Source: Roseiarcus sp050012775
Lineage (GTDB): Bacteria; Pseudomonadota; Alphaproteobacteria; Rhizobiales; Beijerinckiaceae
NCBI GenBank assembly: GCA_050012775.1
Contig: JBEKGN010000003.1
Coordinates: 1 to 64,000, forward strand
Direction: 5' to 3'
DNA length: 64,000 nt
Positions 1-8,757 of this stretch are shown here, piece after piece. Both the position numbers and the translations under genes were made by a program. The first letter of the stretch is position 1; the number at the start of each line of letters is the position of its first letter. Below the pieces are notes generated by a model that saw only the letters and a list, made by a program, of their open reading frames with translations, searched no databases and was not told where the DNA came from.

Positions 1-105
1 CCCCCCCGAAGGCCCCTCGACCTCGCTCGCCCGCGAACCCGCCGGCGCCCCAAGGCCCAAGGCGCAAAACCCCAAGGCGAGCACAATCCGCGACCTAAGC
101 CCCAT
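1..105 (-). CDS. Start of a secreted protein, cut by the window edge
   Basis: Only the first 35 codons lie in the window; the frame stays open to base 1. They encode a typical Sec signal peptide: a basic start (MGLRSR), a hydrophobic core rich in Leu, Ala and Gly, then a small-residue stretch ending near SRA-SEVEG that could be a signal peptidase site. A purine-rich GGGGGGAAGG stretch lies upstream of the ATG. The mature protein is outside the window, so no function can be given. It runs divergently from the protease gene at 228. Confidence 0.5.
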   Translation of the reverse strand, partial: MGLRSRIVLALGFCALGLGAPAGSRASEVEGPSGG

Positions 106-227
106 GCCCCAGCCTTCCCCCCCCGCCCCTGAATGGGAAATGAATATAGCCGAGCGTCTCCTCCAAGGCCAATCCCGCGGGACGCCGCGGGCTTGCTCGC
201 GCGGGCCGGCACAGGTTAGGCAAGGGC

Positions 228-998
228 ATGATCCTGCGAAACCGAGGCGCTCATTCGATTGCCGGCGCGCTGGCGTGGCTGGCGGCGGCCAGCCTCGGCT
301 GGGTCGCTCCCGCGGCCGCCGTGGTCGGCGCGGCCGACGAAGACGCCCGCTTCGCGAACCACGTCGTCATGGTGTTGACGCGCGGCGCCGACAAGGCGGG
401 CTTCTGCTCTGGCGTGGTTCTCGGGCCGCGCGTCGTTCTGACCGCCGCGCATTGCCTGCGTCCCGTCGCCGACATGCTCGTCCATTATCGCGACGAGGCG
501 GGAAGGCCGGTGGTGGTGGCGGTGCAGGCGGCGGCGGCCCATCCGCTCTATCGCGCCGACGCAATCGCCCAGCGCGTCGTCTCGGTCGATCTCGCGCTGG
601 TGGAGACCCAGACGCCGCTCGCCTCGCGCTTCACCGCGCCCAAGCTCGCTTGGGGAGACGGGCCGGCGATCGGGCAAACGACGATCCTCGCCGGCTACGG
701 AATCGCCCGCGAGGGCGAGCCGCTGACCGGCGGCGCGTTGCGCAGCGCCAGCCTCAAGGTGCGCGCGCCGCTGTCCAAGATCCTGCTGTGGGCCGAAGAC
801 GGAGATCAAGCCGGCGCGGGCGCCTGCGCCGGCGATTCCGGCGGCCCGCTTTTTTCCGACGACGGCGAGACGGTGCTGGCGATCGTCGCGTGGACGTCCG
901 GCCCTCGCGGGCGCCATTGCGGCGCGCTGACGCAGGGGCCGCTCATCGCCCCGCAACGCGCCTGGATCGACGCGACGCTCGCGCGCTGGCGGCCTTAG
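228..998 (+). CDS. Trypsin-like serine protease (family S1)
   Basis: A 256-residue exported protease. The N-terminus is a signal peptide (hydrophobic run about residues 10-30, ending AAAVVG; the VVGA could be the mature N-terminus as in trypsins). The catalytic triad is visible: His in TAAHC near residue 74, Asp in VDLALV near 119, Ser in GDSGGPL near 203. Cys residues suitable for disulfides flank the His and Ser. Length fits one S1 domain with no extra domain. It should cleave proteins in the periplasm or outside the cell; the substrate is unknown. The gene stands alone, divergent from the gene at the window edge. Confidence 0.9.
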   Translation: MILRNRGAHSIAGALAWLAAASLGWVAPAAAVVGAADEDARFANHVVMVLTRGADKAGFCSGVVLGPRVVLTAAHCLRPVADMLVHYRDEAGRPVVVAVQAAAAHPLYRADAIAQRVVSVDLALVETQTPLASRFTAPKLAWGDGPAIGQTTILAGYGIAREGEPLTGGALRSASLKVRAPLSKILLWAEDGDQAGAGACAGDSGGPLFSDDGETVLAIVAWTSGPRGRHCGALTQGPLIAPQRAWIDATLARWRP

Positions 999-1023
999 GC
1001 CAAAGGCGGGCGCGCGCAAACCC

Positions 1024-1509
1024 TCATTTGCGCGAGCGCCGCGGCGGCCGGTTGGGCCAGAGCGCGATGTGCTCGGGCCACAGTTCGATCGGCAAATCCT
1101 CTTCGCTCGCCGCCACGCGTCCGCGCACGGAAACGCCCGCCTCGTGCACCGTCTCCGGCGAGCCGGAAACCAGGGGATGCCACCACGCGAGCTCGCCCCC
1201 TTCGGCCAGAACCCGATAGGCGCAGGTCACGGGGAGCCAGCTCAGCGAGCGCACGGCTTCGGGCGTCAGCTTGACGCAATCGGGGACGCGCCGCTGGCGG
1301 CGGCGGTAGTCGAGGCACTGGCAAGTCTGGCCGTCCAACAATTTGCAACCGAGGTCGGTGAAGTGAATTTCGCCGCTGTCCTCGTCCTCGAGCTTGACCA
1401 GGCAGCAGCGCGCGCAGCCGTCGCAAAGGCTCTCCCATTCTTCCCCAGTCATCGCCTCCAGGGACTTGACGCGCCAGAAAGCGCGCAAGTCTTGAGATCG
1501 CTCGGGCAT
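1024..1509 (-). CDS. YcgN/UPF0260-type cysteine-cluster protein
   Basis: A 161-residue soluble protein of the YcgN (UPF0260, YkgJ cysteine-cluster) family. The N-terminal half has the conserved Cys pattern CDGCARCC followed by CKLLDGQTCQC and a later Cys, probably a metal-binding cluster. WWHPLVSG and the C-terminal LWPEHIALWP resemble the family. The ATG was chosen because AGGAAG lies 5 bases upstream; the open frame extends far beyond it but without family similarity. The biochemical function of the family is unknown. It is transcribed divergently from the PBP gene at 1780. Confidence 0.88.
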   Translation of the reverse strand: MPERSQDLRAFWRVKSLEAMTGEEWESLCDGCARCCLVKLEDEDSGEIHFTDLGCKLLDGQTCQCLDYRRRQRRVPDCVKLTPEAVRSLSWLPVTCAYRVLAEGGELAWWHPLVSGSPETVHEAGVSVRGRVAASEEDLPIELWPEHIALWPNRPPRRSRK

Positions 1510-1779
1510 GGAGACTTCCTGTCCTTCGACTTCGCCGCGGTCGCGCCGCGAATTCCCAGAGCCTAGACGAATTCGCCGGCGCGGCGCGGAATTTGAACCG
1601 TTGGGGGCGGACCGTCCGTCGCGTCGCATTTTGATCCATCGCGGCGGCGCTCCGGGCTTGGCCATGGCCCGGACCGGGGCGCGCGTCAAGTCGTTCAAAT
1701 CGCGTTGCATTGTGTTAAGGATCGTTCGCGGACGGGGCGAGGCGTTGGACGCGGGGTGGCTTTGTCGAGCGAAAGAGGA

Positions 1780-4029
1780 ATGTCCCGGTTCTGGAAAGCC
1801 GTCGCGCGAGGGCTGCTCGCGTTCGACGCCTTCGTGGATTCCTCGCTCTATGACGCCCAGCGCCGATCGATCCGCGCGCTGCAGGCGGCAGCGGCGTTTT
1901 CCGATCGTTTTCATCTCTCGGGCGCGCGCAAGTTCGTCGTCGACGGGCTCTGCGAAGGGCTGAATCTCGGCGTGGCGGGGTTGATCGTCGTCCTGACGCT
2001 GGCGCAGCCGGCCTTTCACGAGACGAGCGACGACGATTGGCTCAAACGCGAGGATCTCGCGGTGACGTTCCTCGACCGCTACGGCGTGGAGGTCGGGCGG
2101 CGCGGCATCAAGCACGACGACGCGATCCCGTTCGAGCAACTGCCCGATCATTTCATCAAGGCCGTGCTCGCCACCGAGGATCGCCGCTTCTTCGACCATT
2201 TCGGCATCGACGTGATCGGCACGCTGCGCGCCTTGACCGTCAACGCCCATGCCGGCGGCGTCGTGCAGGGCGGCTCCTCGATCACCCAACAGCTCGCCAA
2301 GAACCTGTTTCTGACCAACGAGCGCTCGATTTCGCGCAAGATCAAGGAAGCCTATCTCGCACTGTGGCTCGAGCACCATCTGACGAAAAAGGAAATTCTC
2401 GGCCTCTATCTCGATCGCGCCTATATGGGCGGCGGCGCGTTCGGCGTGCAGGCGGCGGCGCAATATTATTTCGGCAAGTCGGCGCGCGACATCAACCTCG
2501 CGGAGGCCGCGATGCTCGCCGGCCTTTTCAAGGCGCCGACGAAATATTCCCCGAACGTCAATCTGCCCGCCGCGCGCGCCCGCGCCAACGATGTCCTGAG
2601 CAATCTCGTCGACGCCGGCTTCATGACCGAGGGGCAGGTCTATGCGGCGCGGCGCAATCCGGCGACCCCCGTCAGTCAGAACGGCCGCTCCAGCCCCGAT
2701 TGGTATATGGACTTCGCCTACGACGAAGTGAAGGCGCTCGCCGACGCGGGAAAATTGCGCGACGAGCGGGTTCTCGTGGTGCGCGCCGGGCTCGACAGCA
2801 ACTTGCAGCTGAAGGCCGAAAACGTCATCGAGGACATGCTGCGCGTCAATGCGCCCGCCTACCACGCGCATCAGGCGGCGGCGGTGGTGGCCGACACCGA
2901 CGGCCTGGTGCGCGCGATGGTGGGCGGGCGCGATTACGGCGCGAGCCAGTTCAACCGCGCCACCGACGCGGCGCGCCAGCCCGGCTCGTCGTTCAAGATC
3001 TTCGACTATATGACCGCGCTGCTGACCGGCAAGTACCACAAGGACACGACGGTGCAAGCAGGAGGCATTTGCATCGGCGACTATTGCGTGCATAATTTCG
3101 GCGGCGAGAGCGGCGGCGCAATGCCGCTCTATCAGGCGCTCGCGCAGTCGTACAACACCGCCGCGATCTGGATCTCGGTGAAGATCGGCGAGGCCTACTG
3201 GCCGGCCGGCAAGCCCTATCACCAAGCCAAGATCGCCGAGCTCGGGCGCTCCAAGATCATCGAGACGGCGCGAAAAATGGGGCTGACGACGCCGCTCGTC
3301 GACACGGTGTCGCTGCCCGTCGGCGCCGACGAAGTGAAGATGATCGACATGGTGGCCGCCAACGCCCTGCTCGCCAACGGCGGCAAACGCGCGACGCCCT
3401 ATGCGGCGATCGAAATCCGCAATTCGCAAGGCAGGATCATCTACACCCACGAGGCGAACGGAACGCCGCCGGTCCAGGTGCTGCCGCCCGACAAGGTCGC
3501 CGAGATGAACAACATCTTGACCCACGTGCTCACCGAGGGCACCGGGCGCGCCGCGCAGATCCCGGGCCTCGTCATCTCCGGCAAGACCGGCACGACAAAT
3601 GGGCCGACCAACGCCTGGTTCAACGCCTTCACCGGCAATCTGGTCGGCAGCGTCTGGTTCGGCAACGACGACAACTCGACGATGACCGGCAGTATGCAAG
3701 GCGGCGCGCTGCCGGCGCAGACCTGGCGCGCGATCATGGCCTATGCGCATCAGGGCCTCGAGGCGAAGCCGCCCTACGGCGTCGCCGCGCCGGCGCCGGG
3801 AGCGGCTGGAGAAATCGCCGCCGCGCCGGTGGTGAAAACCGGCGCCGGCATTGTCGAGGCGCCGCGGCAAATCGGCCTGTCCCAGCGCTCGGCGCGAATC
3901 ATCCTGGAAATCGGAGATTTCGCGCGGTCCGCGCAAAAGCACGGCGCCGCGTTGGGATCGCCGGACGAATATGCGGCTCAGACGAACGCAGGGGTGTCGG
4001 TCGTTCGCGGCGGCGTCCTGGCGCCCTGA
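1780..4029 (+). CDS. Class A penicillin-binding protein (PBP1a family)
   Basis: A 749-residue bifunctional peptidoglycan synthase. After a cytoplasmic/linker region and a membrane anchor near residues 65-85 comes the glycosyltransferase 51 domain with the catalytic Glu in ATEDRRFFDHFG and the motifs GGSSITQQLAKN and the KKEILGLYLDRAYMGGG stretch. The transpeptidase domain has SSFK (SxxK), SYN (SxN) and KTGTT (KTG). The ATG at 1780 has GAAAGAGG just upstream; an in-frame ATG at 1705 lacks that. It polymerises and cross-links murein at the inner membrane. Two small envelope genes follow. A second class A PBP lies at 11855-14083, so this one may be specialised or redundant. Confidence 0.93.
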   Translation: MSRFWKAVARGLLAFDAFVDSSLYDAQRRSIRALQAAAAFSDRFHLSGARKFVVDGLCEGLNLGVAGLIVVLTLAQPAFHETSDDDWLKREDLAVTFLDRYGVEVGRRGIKHDDAIPFEQLPDHFIKAVLATEDRRFFDHFGIDVIGTLRALTVNAHAGGVVQGGSSITQQLAKNLFLTNERSISRKIKEAYLALWLEHHLTKKEILGLYLDRAYMGGGAFGVQAAAQYYFGKSARDINLAEAAMLAGLFKAPTKYSPNVNLPAARARANDVLSNLVDAGFMTEGQVYAARRNPATPVSQNGRSSPDWYMDFAYDEVKALADAGKLRDERVLVVRAGLDSNLQLKAENVIEDMLRVNAPAYHAHQAAAVVADTDGLVRAMVGGRDYGASQFNRATDAARQPGSSFKIFDYMTALLTGKYHKDTTVQAGGICIGDYCVHNFGGESGGAMPLYQALAQSYNTAAIWISVKIGEAYWPAGKPYHQAKIAELGRSKIIETARKMGLTTPLVDTVSLPVGADEVKMIDMVAANALLANGGKRATPYAAIEIRNSQGRIIYTHEANGTPPVQVLPPDKVAEMNNILTHVLTEGTGRAAQIPGLVISGKTGTTNGPTNAWFNAFTGNLVGSVWFGNDDNSTMTGSMQGGALPAQTWRAIMAYAHQGLEAKPPYGVAAPAPGAAGEIAAAPVVKTGAGIVEAPRQIGLSQRSARIILEIGDFARSAQKHGAALGSPDEYAAQTNAGVSVVRGGVLAP

Positions 4030-4126
4030 CCGGCGCGCGCTTGACTTCCCGAGCCCGTCTCGCGATTTATCCCGTCAGGCTTGTCATCGATCAAGGTCGG
4101 GCCGGCTCGGGACTTCCCGCGTGACG

Positions 4127-4699
4127 ATGTTCGTGAAAGCAAGTGTGGCCTGCGCGATCGGCCTTGCGCTCGGGCTTTGGACGAGCCGGGCGATCCTGGC
4201 CAATGGCGGGCCGTTCGGCGTCGTCGCGATCGGCGCCTGGAACGTTTCGGCGAAGGCGGGGTCGCTCGAGGCGGACCCCTATACGCGCGCCGGTCTGGAG
4301 CGCAGCGGCGAGATTCCGCTGGCGCTCGGCGAAGGGCTGCAACTGGTCGCGCGCGTCGACGACGCCGGTCGGCCGCTCGATGCGCGCTGCGCCTACCGCG
4401 TGGGATCGCGCACCCCCGCGGCGCGGTACTGGACGTTGAGCCTGGTCGATCGCGACGGCTTCCCGATCGAAAACGCGGCGGGGCGCTATGGATTCCGATC
4501 GAGCGAGATTCTACGCGACGCCGACGGTGGGTTCTCGATCTTCGTCTCGGCGAGCGCGCACGCCGGCAATTGGCTGCCGATCGGCGCGCCGTCCCCGTTC
4601 GCGCTGGTGTTGCGGCTCTACGATTCGCCGCTCAGCGCCACCGCGGGCGGAATCGAAAAGAGCGCGGCGCCTTCCATCGCCAGGGAAGGTTGCGCATGA
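4127..4699 (+). CDS. DUF1214-type envelope protein
   Basis: A 190-residue protein with an N-terminal signal or anchor segment (about residues 3-25) and a beta-rich body resembling DUF1214: FGVVAIGAWNVS, YTRAGLERSGEIPLALGEG, then YWTLSLVDRDGFP and the final PFALVLRLYDSP. A GTG two codons upstream is an alternative start. The stop overlaps the next gene's start by 4 bases (ATGA), so the two are translationally coupled. Function is unknown; pairing of DUF1214 and DUF1254 proteins is common in alphaproteobacteria. I infer a periplasmic-face role from the N-terminal segment. Confidence 0.85.
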   Translation: MFVKASVACAIGLALGLWTSRAILANGGPFGVVAIGAWNVSAKAGSLEADPYTRAGLERSGEIPLALGEGLQLVARVDDAGRPLDARCAYRVGSRTPAARYWTLSLVDRDGFPIENAAGRYGFRSSEILRDADGGFSIFVSASAHAGNWLPIGAPSPFALVLRLYDSPLSATAGGIEKSAAPSIAREGCA

Positions 4700-5274
4700 G
4701 CGTTCGCGAACGCCTGGGCGGCGCGGCGATATTCCTGGCGGCCGTTCTGGTCGTCGGCGCCCTCGTGCATTTCATCGTGATCCTCCTCATCCCGGTCGTC
4801 GCCACGCGGGACGCCTTCGCGCGCCTCGAAGACCTCGGCCCCGCCGACGCTACGATCGCGCTGGCGCGGCCGAGCCCGACCGAGCGCCGCTTCCCCTATG
4901 CCGATCCGGCTCTGGCGAGCGCGTTCTGCCGCTTCGACCTCGCCGCGGGGCCGGTGCGCGTCAAGGCCGCGGTCGGACGCGCCGGCTTCGCGTCTCTGTC
5001 GTTTCACACCCGGCGGGGCGCGGTGTTCTACGCCTTGACCGACAAAGCCGCGACGCACGGCGTCATGGAGGCGATCGTCGTCACGCCCAGCCAATTGCGC
5101 GCGCTGGTCGCCCGCGACGACGAAGACAACCCTTCGCAGGATCTTCGCGTCGTCTCCACGACGACGGAAGGTTTCGTATTGATGCGCGCCTTCAGCGAAT
5201 TGCCGAGCCTCTATGCGGCGGCGGAAGCCCAGGCCAAATCGTTGAGCTGCGCACCCGAGCCGGCGCCGAAATAG
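4696..5274 (+). CDS. DUF1254-like membrane-anchored protein
   Basis: A 192-residue protein with one strong membrane segment at about residues 10-35 (IFLAAVLVVGALVHFIVILL), then a soluble domain with two Cys residues (FCRFDLAAGP and SLSCAPEP). It resembles the small DUF1254-type partners found next to DUF1214 genes. It starts inside the stop codon of the DUF1214 gene. No catalytic motif was recognised. The strict coupling suggests the two products act together, probably at the periplasmic face of the inner membrane; that is inference. Confidence 0.8.
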   Translation: MSVRERLGGAAIFLAAVLVVGALVHFIVILLIPVVATRDAFARLEDLGPADATIALARPSPTERRFPYADPALASAFCRFDLAAGPVRVKAAVGRAGFASLSFHTRRGAVFYALTDKAATHGVMEAIVVTPSQLRALVARDDEDNPSQDLRVVSTTTEGFVLMRAFSELPSLYAAAEAQAKSLSCAPEPAPK

Positions 5275-5373
5275 GCGTCCGCGGTTGCGGCGCGCGCGAC
5301 AGTGGACATTCCCGCGCAATCCGGCGATGGTTAGGGCGGGGGACGGAAGCGTTTATCGCGAGGATCTTGCCCG

Positions 5374-6303
5374 GTGACGACGTTGCTGGTGACCCATGCG
5401 GCCTGCTCGGCGCATGACATGGGTGAAGGCCATCCGGAAAGGCCGCAGCGTCTGCGGGCGGTCGATCAGGCGCTGGAACACGAAATGTTTCATCTGCTCG
5501 TTCGCGAGAGCGCGCCGCGCGTCGCGACCGCGGCGCTGACGCGCGTTCATCCTGCGGACTACGTCGCCGCGATCGAACAAGCCTCGCCGAGCCAGGGGCG
5601 CGTTCAGCTCGACGCGGACACGGCGATGTCGCCGGGGACCTGGGAGGCCGCGCTTCGCTCGGCGGGCGGGGCGATTTACGCCGTGGACGAAGTGGCGGGC
5701 GGGCGCGTCGACAACGCCTTCGTCGCGACGCGGCCGCCCGGACACCACGCCGAAACGGCGACGCCGATGGGTTTTTGTTTCTTCAACAACGCCGCGGTCG
5801 CCGCGCGCCACGCCCAAGTCGCGCATGGGCTCGAGCGCATCGCCATCGTCGATTTCGACGTGCACCACGGCAATGGCACGCAAGACATCTTCTGGCGCGA
5901 CGCCAGCGTCATGTACGCCTCGACCCATCAGATGCCGCTCTATCCCGGCACCGGCGCGCGAAGCGAATGCGGGGAACACGATCAGATCGTCAACGCGCCG
6001 CTGCGCGCGGGCGACGGCGGCGAAACGTTCCGCGAAGCCTTCACGCAGGCGATCCTGCCGCGCGTGGAGGCGTTCAGCCCCGATCTCGTCATCGTCTCCG
6101 CGGGATTCGACGCGCATTATCGCGATCCGCTCGGCAATCTGAACCTGCGCGAGGCCGATTTCGCCTGGGCGACGCAACGTTTGATGGCCATCGCGCAAAA
6201 GCGCTGCGGCGGACGCATCGTCTCGCTGCTCGAGGGCGGTTACGACCTCGAGGGTCTCGGCCGCTCCGTGGCCGCGCATGTCGGGGCGCTGATGGGCGGC
6301 TGA
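5374..6303 (+). CDS. Histone deacetylase-family amidohydrolase
   Basis: A 309-residue class II HDAC-like protein (acetoin utilisation/acetylpolyamine amidohydrolase family). Motifs in order: GHPERPQRL near residue 16, RPPGHHAE with the catalytic His pair, GFCFFNNAAVAA, then the zinc site in DFDVHHGNGTQ, and a C-terminal SAGFDAHYRDPLG followed by LEGGY. All the usual zinc-binding Asp/His residues appear present. It should remove an acyl group from an amine (acetylpolyamine, acetyl-lysine or similar); the substrate cannot be read from sequence. The start is GTG. It converges on the ribB-like gene, with a long hairpin between them. Confidence 0.9.
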   Translation: MTTLLVTHAACSAHDMGEGHPERPQRLRAVDQALEHEMFHLLVRESAPRVATAALTRVHPADYVAAIEQASPSQGRVQLDADTAMSPGTWEAALRSAGGAIYAVDEVAGGRVDNAFVATRPPGHHAETATPMGFCFFNNAAVAARHAQVAHGLERIAIVDFDVHHGNGTQDIFWRDASVMYASTHQMPLYPGTGARSECGEHDQIVNAPLRAGDGGETFREAFTQAILPRVEAFSPDLVIVSAGFDAHYRDPLGNLNLREADFAWATQRLMAIAQKRCGGRIVSLLEGGYDLEGLGRSVAAHVGALMGG

Positions 6304-6319
6304 GCCGTGGCTTAGCGCG

Positions 6320-6368
6320 GAGCGCGTCTTTATCGGAAAACCGGTTCCCGCTTTTCCGAGACGCGCTC
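6320..6368. terminator. Long hairpin between convergent genes
   Basis: GAGCGCGTC (6320-6328) pairs perfectly with GACGCGCTC (6360-6368). Inside it TCGGAAAA (6333-6340) pairs with TTTTCCGA (6352-6359); a 4-base bulge lies on the left side and the loop is 11 bases. It reaches into the stop codon of the ribB-like gene and sits just after the HDAC-like gene, so it could stop transcription from both sides. The CGGAAAACCGGTTCCC core resembles a palindrome found widely in Rhizobiales genomes, so it may be a dispersed repeat. Confidence 0.6.
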
Positions 6369-7677
6369 AGCCGTCGATCGCCTCGATCGCGGCGATTTCG
6401 ATGCCGAAGCCGGAAAGGCCGACGTATTTTCGCGGGTTTTCCGTGCGCAGGCGAATCGAGGACACGTCGAGATCGCGCAGGATTTGCGCGCCGAGGCCGA
6501 TTTCTCGCCATTGAGTCGCGCGCGCGCCGTCCGAGCCGGAGGGCTCCGCGCCGCTCAGGTTCGTCGGCACGCCGGCCGCGCCGTCGCGCAGATAGACGAG
6601 CACGCCGCGCCCTTCCTCCTTGAATCGTTGCAACACGCGCGGGATGACGCCGGCGCCGAAAATATCGCCGATGATGTCGGCGCGATGCAGACGCGCGGGC
6701 ATGTCGCGCCCTTCGCCGATCGCGCCGAGCACGAAGGCGAAATGCAACACGGGATCGAAGGGGGTGCGATAGGCGTAGCCCGTCAACTCGCCGATCGGCG
6801 TCTTGACCGGAAAGCAAGCGACGCGCTCGACGAGTTTCTCGCGCGCCTGGCGATAGGCGATGAGATCGGCGACGGCGATGCGCGCGAGACCGTGCTTGGC
6901 CGCGAAGGACTCGATCTGCGGCCCGACCATCACCGTGCCGTCGTCGTTGGCCAGTTCGCAAATCACCGCCACCGGCGGCAATCCGGCGAGCTTGCACAGA
7001 TCGACCGCGGCTTCGGTGTGTCCGGAGCGCATCAACACCCCGCCCTCGCGCGCGATCAGCGGGAAGACGTGGCCGGGCCGCACGAAATCGCTCGCGCCCA
7101 TGTTGCCGTTGGCGAGCGCGCGCGCCGTATTGGTGCGCTGCTCGGCGGAGATGCCGGTCGTCATGCCGTGCCGCACGTCGACGGAAACGGTGAAGGCGGT
7201 GCCGAGCGGCGCGTCGTTCATCGCCACCATCGGAGAAAGATGCAGGCGCCGCGCCTCGTCGGAGGTCAACGGCGCGCAGACGATGCCGCAGCAATTGCGG
7301 ATGATGAAGGCCATTTTTTCCGGCGTGCAGAGCGAAGCGGCGACGATGAGATCGCCCTCGTTCTCGCGGTCGTCGTCGTCGGTGACGACGACGATTTCGC
7401 CGCGCGCGATCGCCTCGATCGCTTGGCTGACATGATGCGACATCTGGCTTCCCCAATCCGACGGAACCGCGCCGTCGAGAAAATCGTTCGGCGTCACCGC
7501 GCCGCGCGTCTGCGCGAGGATGCGCTGGGCCGTTTCGCGCGACACCCAGGCGCCGTCCTCGCGGCAAATCTGCGTCACCGCGCCCGGCGAAACGCCGATG
7601 CGGCGCGCGAAATCGGCGCGCTTGACGCCGTTGCGCGTGAGCCACTCGGCGAGCTTCATCGCCGGAACATAGGACAC
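6367..7677 (-). CDS. ribB: HTH-RibB-RibX: DHBP synthase with degenerate GTP cyclohydrolase II half
   Basis: A 436-residue three-part protein. Residues about 7-65 look like a Cro/YdaS-type helix-turn-helix (MKLAEWLTRNGV, ADFARRIGVSPGAVTQI, ending VTPNDFL). Residues about 80-285 are 3,4-dihydroxy-2-butanone-4-phosphate synthase with DDDDRENEGD, NCCGIVCAPL and RSGHTEAAVDL, which makes the four-carbon riboflavin precursor from ribulose 5-phosphate. The C-terminal part aligns with GTP cyclohydrolase II but the three zinc Cys are gone (GDIFGAGVIPRV where GD.FGS..CDC is usual), so it should lack that activity (RibX-like). An internal ATG at codon 78 (MSHHVSQ) could give a form without the HTH. It converges on the HDAC-like gene. 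Confidence 0.9.
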   Translation of the reverse strand: MSYVPAMKLAEWLTRNGVKRADFARRIGVSPGAVTQICREDGAWVSRETAQRILAQTRGAVTPNDFLDGAVPSDWGSQMSHHVSQAIEAIARGEIVVVTDDDDRENEGDLIVAASLCTPEKMAFIIRNCCGIVCAPLTSDEARRLHLSPMVAMNDAPLGTAFTVSVDVRHGMTTGISAEQRTNTARALANGNMGASDFVRPGHVFPLIAREGGVLMRSGHTEAAVDLCKLAGLPPVAVICELANDDGTVMVGPQIESFAAKHGLARIAVADLIAYRQAREKLVERVACFPVKTPIGELTGYAYRTPFDPVLHFAFVLGAIGEGRDMPARLHRADIIGDIFGAGVIPRVLQRFKEEGRGVLVYLRDGAAGVPTNLSGAEPSGSDGARATQWREIGLGAQILRDLDVSSIRLRTENPRKYVGLSGFGIEIAAIEAIDG

Positions 7678-7723
7678 GGCGCGCTTGAGTTCAACTCAAC
7701 AGCGTGCGCACCTTTAGTAGAGC

Positions 7724-8719
7724 TTAAATGAGCTTGACGAGCATCTTGCCGAAATTACCGCCGTGCAACAGGTCGACGAGCGCTTGCGGCGCGCTTTCGA
7801 GACCCTCGCGCACGGTCTCGCGCCAGCGCAGGCGCCCGGCCGCGACGTGGCCGGCGAGTTCGCCGAGCGCCTGCGGCCACAGCGGCAGATGGTCGGAGAC
7901 GATGAAGCCCTCGATCTTGATCCGCCGCACGAGAAAAAGCCGCATGTCCGGCAGCGCGGTCGGCGGACCCTCGTAGGAGGCGATCAGGCCGCAGATCGCG
8001 ATGCGGGCGAAATCGTTGAGCCGCCTCAAGCATTGCGCGAAGGGCTCGCCGCCAACGTTCTCGAACAGGCCGTCGAGCCCGTTCGGCAGCGCCGCCTTCA
8101 TCTCCTCGGCGAAACGCGGCGACTTGTGATCGACGCAGACGTCGTAGCCCAGTTCTTTCACCGCATAGGCGCATTTGTCGGCGCCGCCCGCGACGCCGAC
8201 GGTCCGCGCGCCGGCGATTTTGGCGAGCTGGCCGACCACCGAGCCGACCGCGCCGGTCGCGGCGGAGACGACGACGGTCTCGCCTTTCTTCGCCGCGATG
8301 ATCTTGTTGAGGCCGTACCAGGCGGTGACGCCGGGCATGCCGACCGTGCCGAGGTAGGCCTGAAGGGGAATCGTCGCGGCGTCGACGACGTTGAGATCGC
8401 GCCCGTCGCTGAGACCGTAGAGCTGCCAGCCGCCCATGCCGACGACGAAATTTCCTGGTTTGAAGCGCGGATTGTTCGAGGCGACGACCTCGCCGACCGT
8501 CCCCCCGCCCATCGTCGCGCCCAGTTCCTGCGGCTTGGCGTAGGATTTGGCGTCGCTGAGCCGACCGCGCATGTAGGGATCGAGCGAGAGATAATGGTGG
8601 CGCACCAGCACTTCGCCGGGGCCGGGCGTGGGGAGCGGCGCCTCGACGAGGCGGAAGTTCGCCGGCGAGACCTTGTCGGTCGGCCGGGAGTCGAGGATGA
8701 TCGCCTTGTTCGTTTTCAT
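7724..8719 (-). CDS. NADP-dependent oxidoreductase, CurA/zinc-independent MDR type
   Basis: A 331-residue medium-chain reductase of the CurA/prostaglandin-reductase group. SLDPYMRGR near residue 50 is typical. The nucleotide fold begins at VVVSAATGAVGSVVGQLAKIAGARTVG (positions 8200-8280 on the complement) and GLFENVGGE follows. No catalytic zinc ligands were seen, so it should reduce C=C bonds of alpha,beta-unsaturated carbonyls with NADPH. The ATG has AAGGACC upstream. An inverted repeat lies directly before it. Physiological substrate is unknown. Confidence 0.9.
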   Translation of the reverse strand: MKTNKAIILDSRPTDKVSPANFRLVEAPLPTPGPGEVLVRHHYLSLDPYMRGRLSDAKSYAKPQELGATMGGGTVGEVVASNNPRFKPGNFVVGMGGWQLYGLSDGRDLNVVDAATIPLQAYLGTVGMPGVTAWYGLNKIIAAKKGETVVVSAATGAVGSVVGQLAKIAGARTVGVAGGADKCAYAVKELGYDVCVDHKSPRFAEEMKAALPNGLDGLFENVGGEPFAQCLRRLNDFARIAICGLIASYEGPPTALPDMRLFLVRRIKIEGFIVSDHLPLWPQALGELAGHVAAGRLRWRETVREGLESAPQALVDLLHGGNFGKMLVKLI

Positions 8720-8732
8720 ACAGGGTCCTTAT

Positions 8733-8757
8733 GTTGCTGCGGGGCCGAGGCGGCAAC
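8733..8757. promoter_or_regulatory. Inverted repeat upstream of the CurA-type gene
   Basis: GTTGCTGC (8733-8740) and GCGGCAAC (8750-8757) form an imperfect inverted repeat (7 of 8 pairs) 14 bases upstream of the oxidoreductase ATG. It could be an operator or a leader hairpin; no regulator gene lies beside it. The rest of 8758-9215, upstream of the chemoreceptor, holds no supported gene. Confidence 0.3.

Noticed and set aside
1024..3942. A 972-residue minus-strand frame
   Set aside because: Only its last 161 residues match a family (YcgN); the rest is antisense to the PBP gene.
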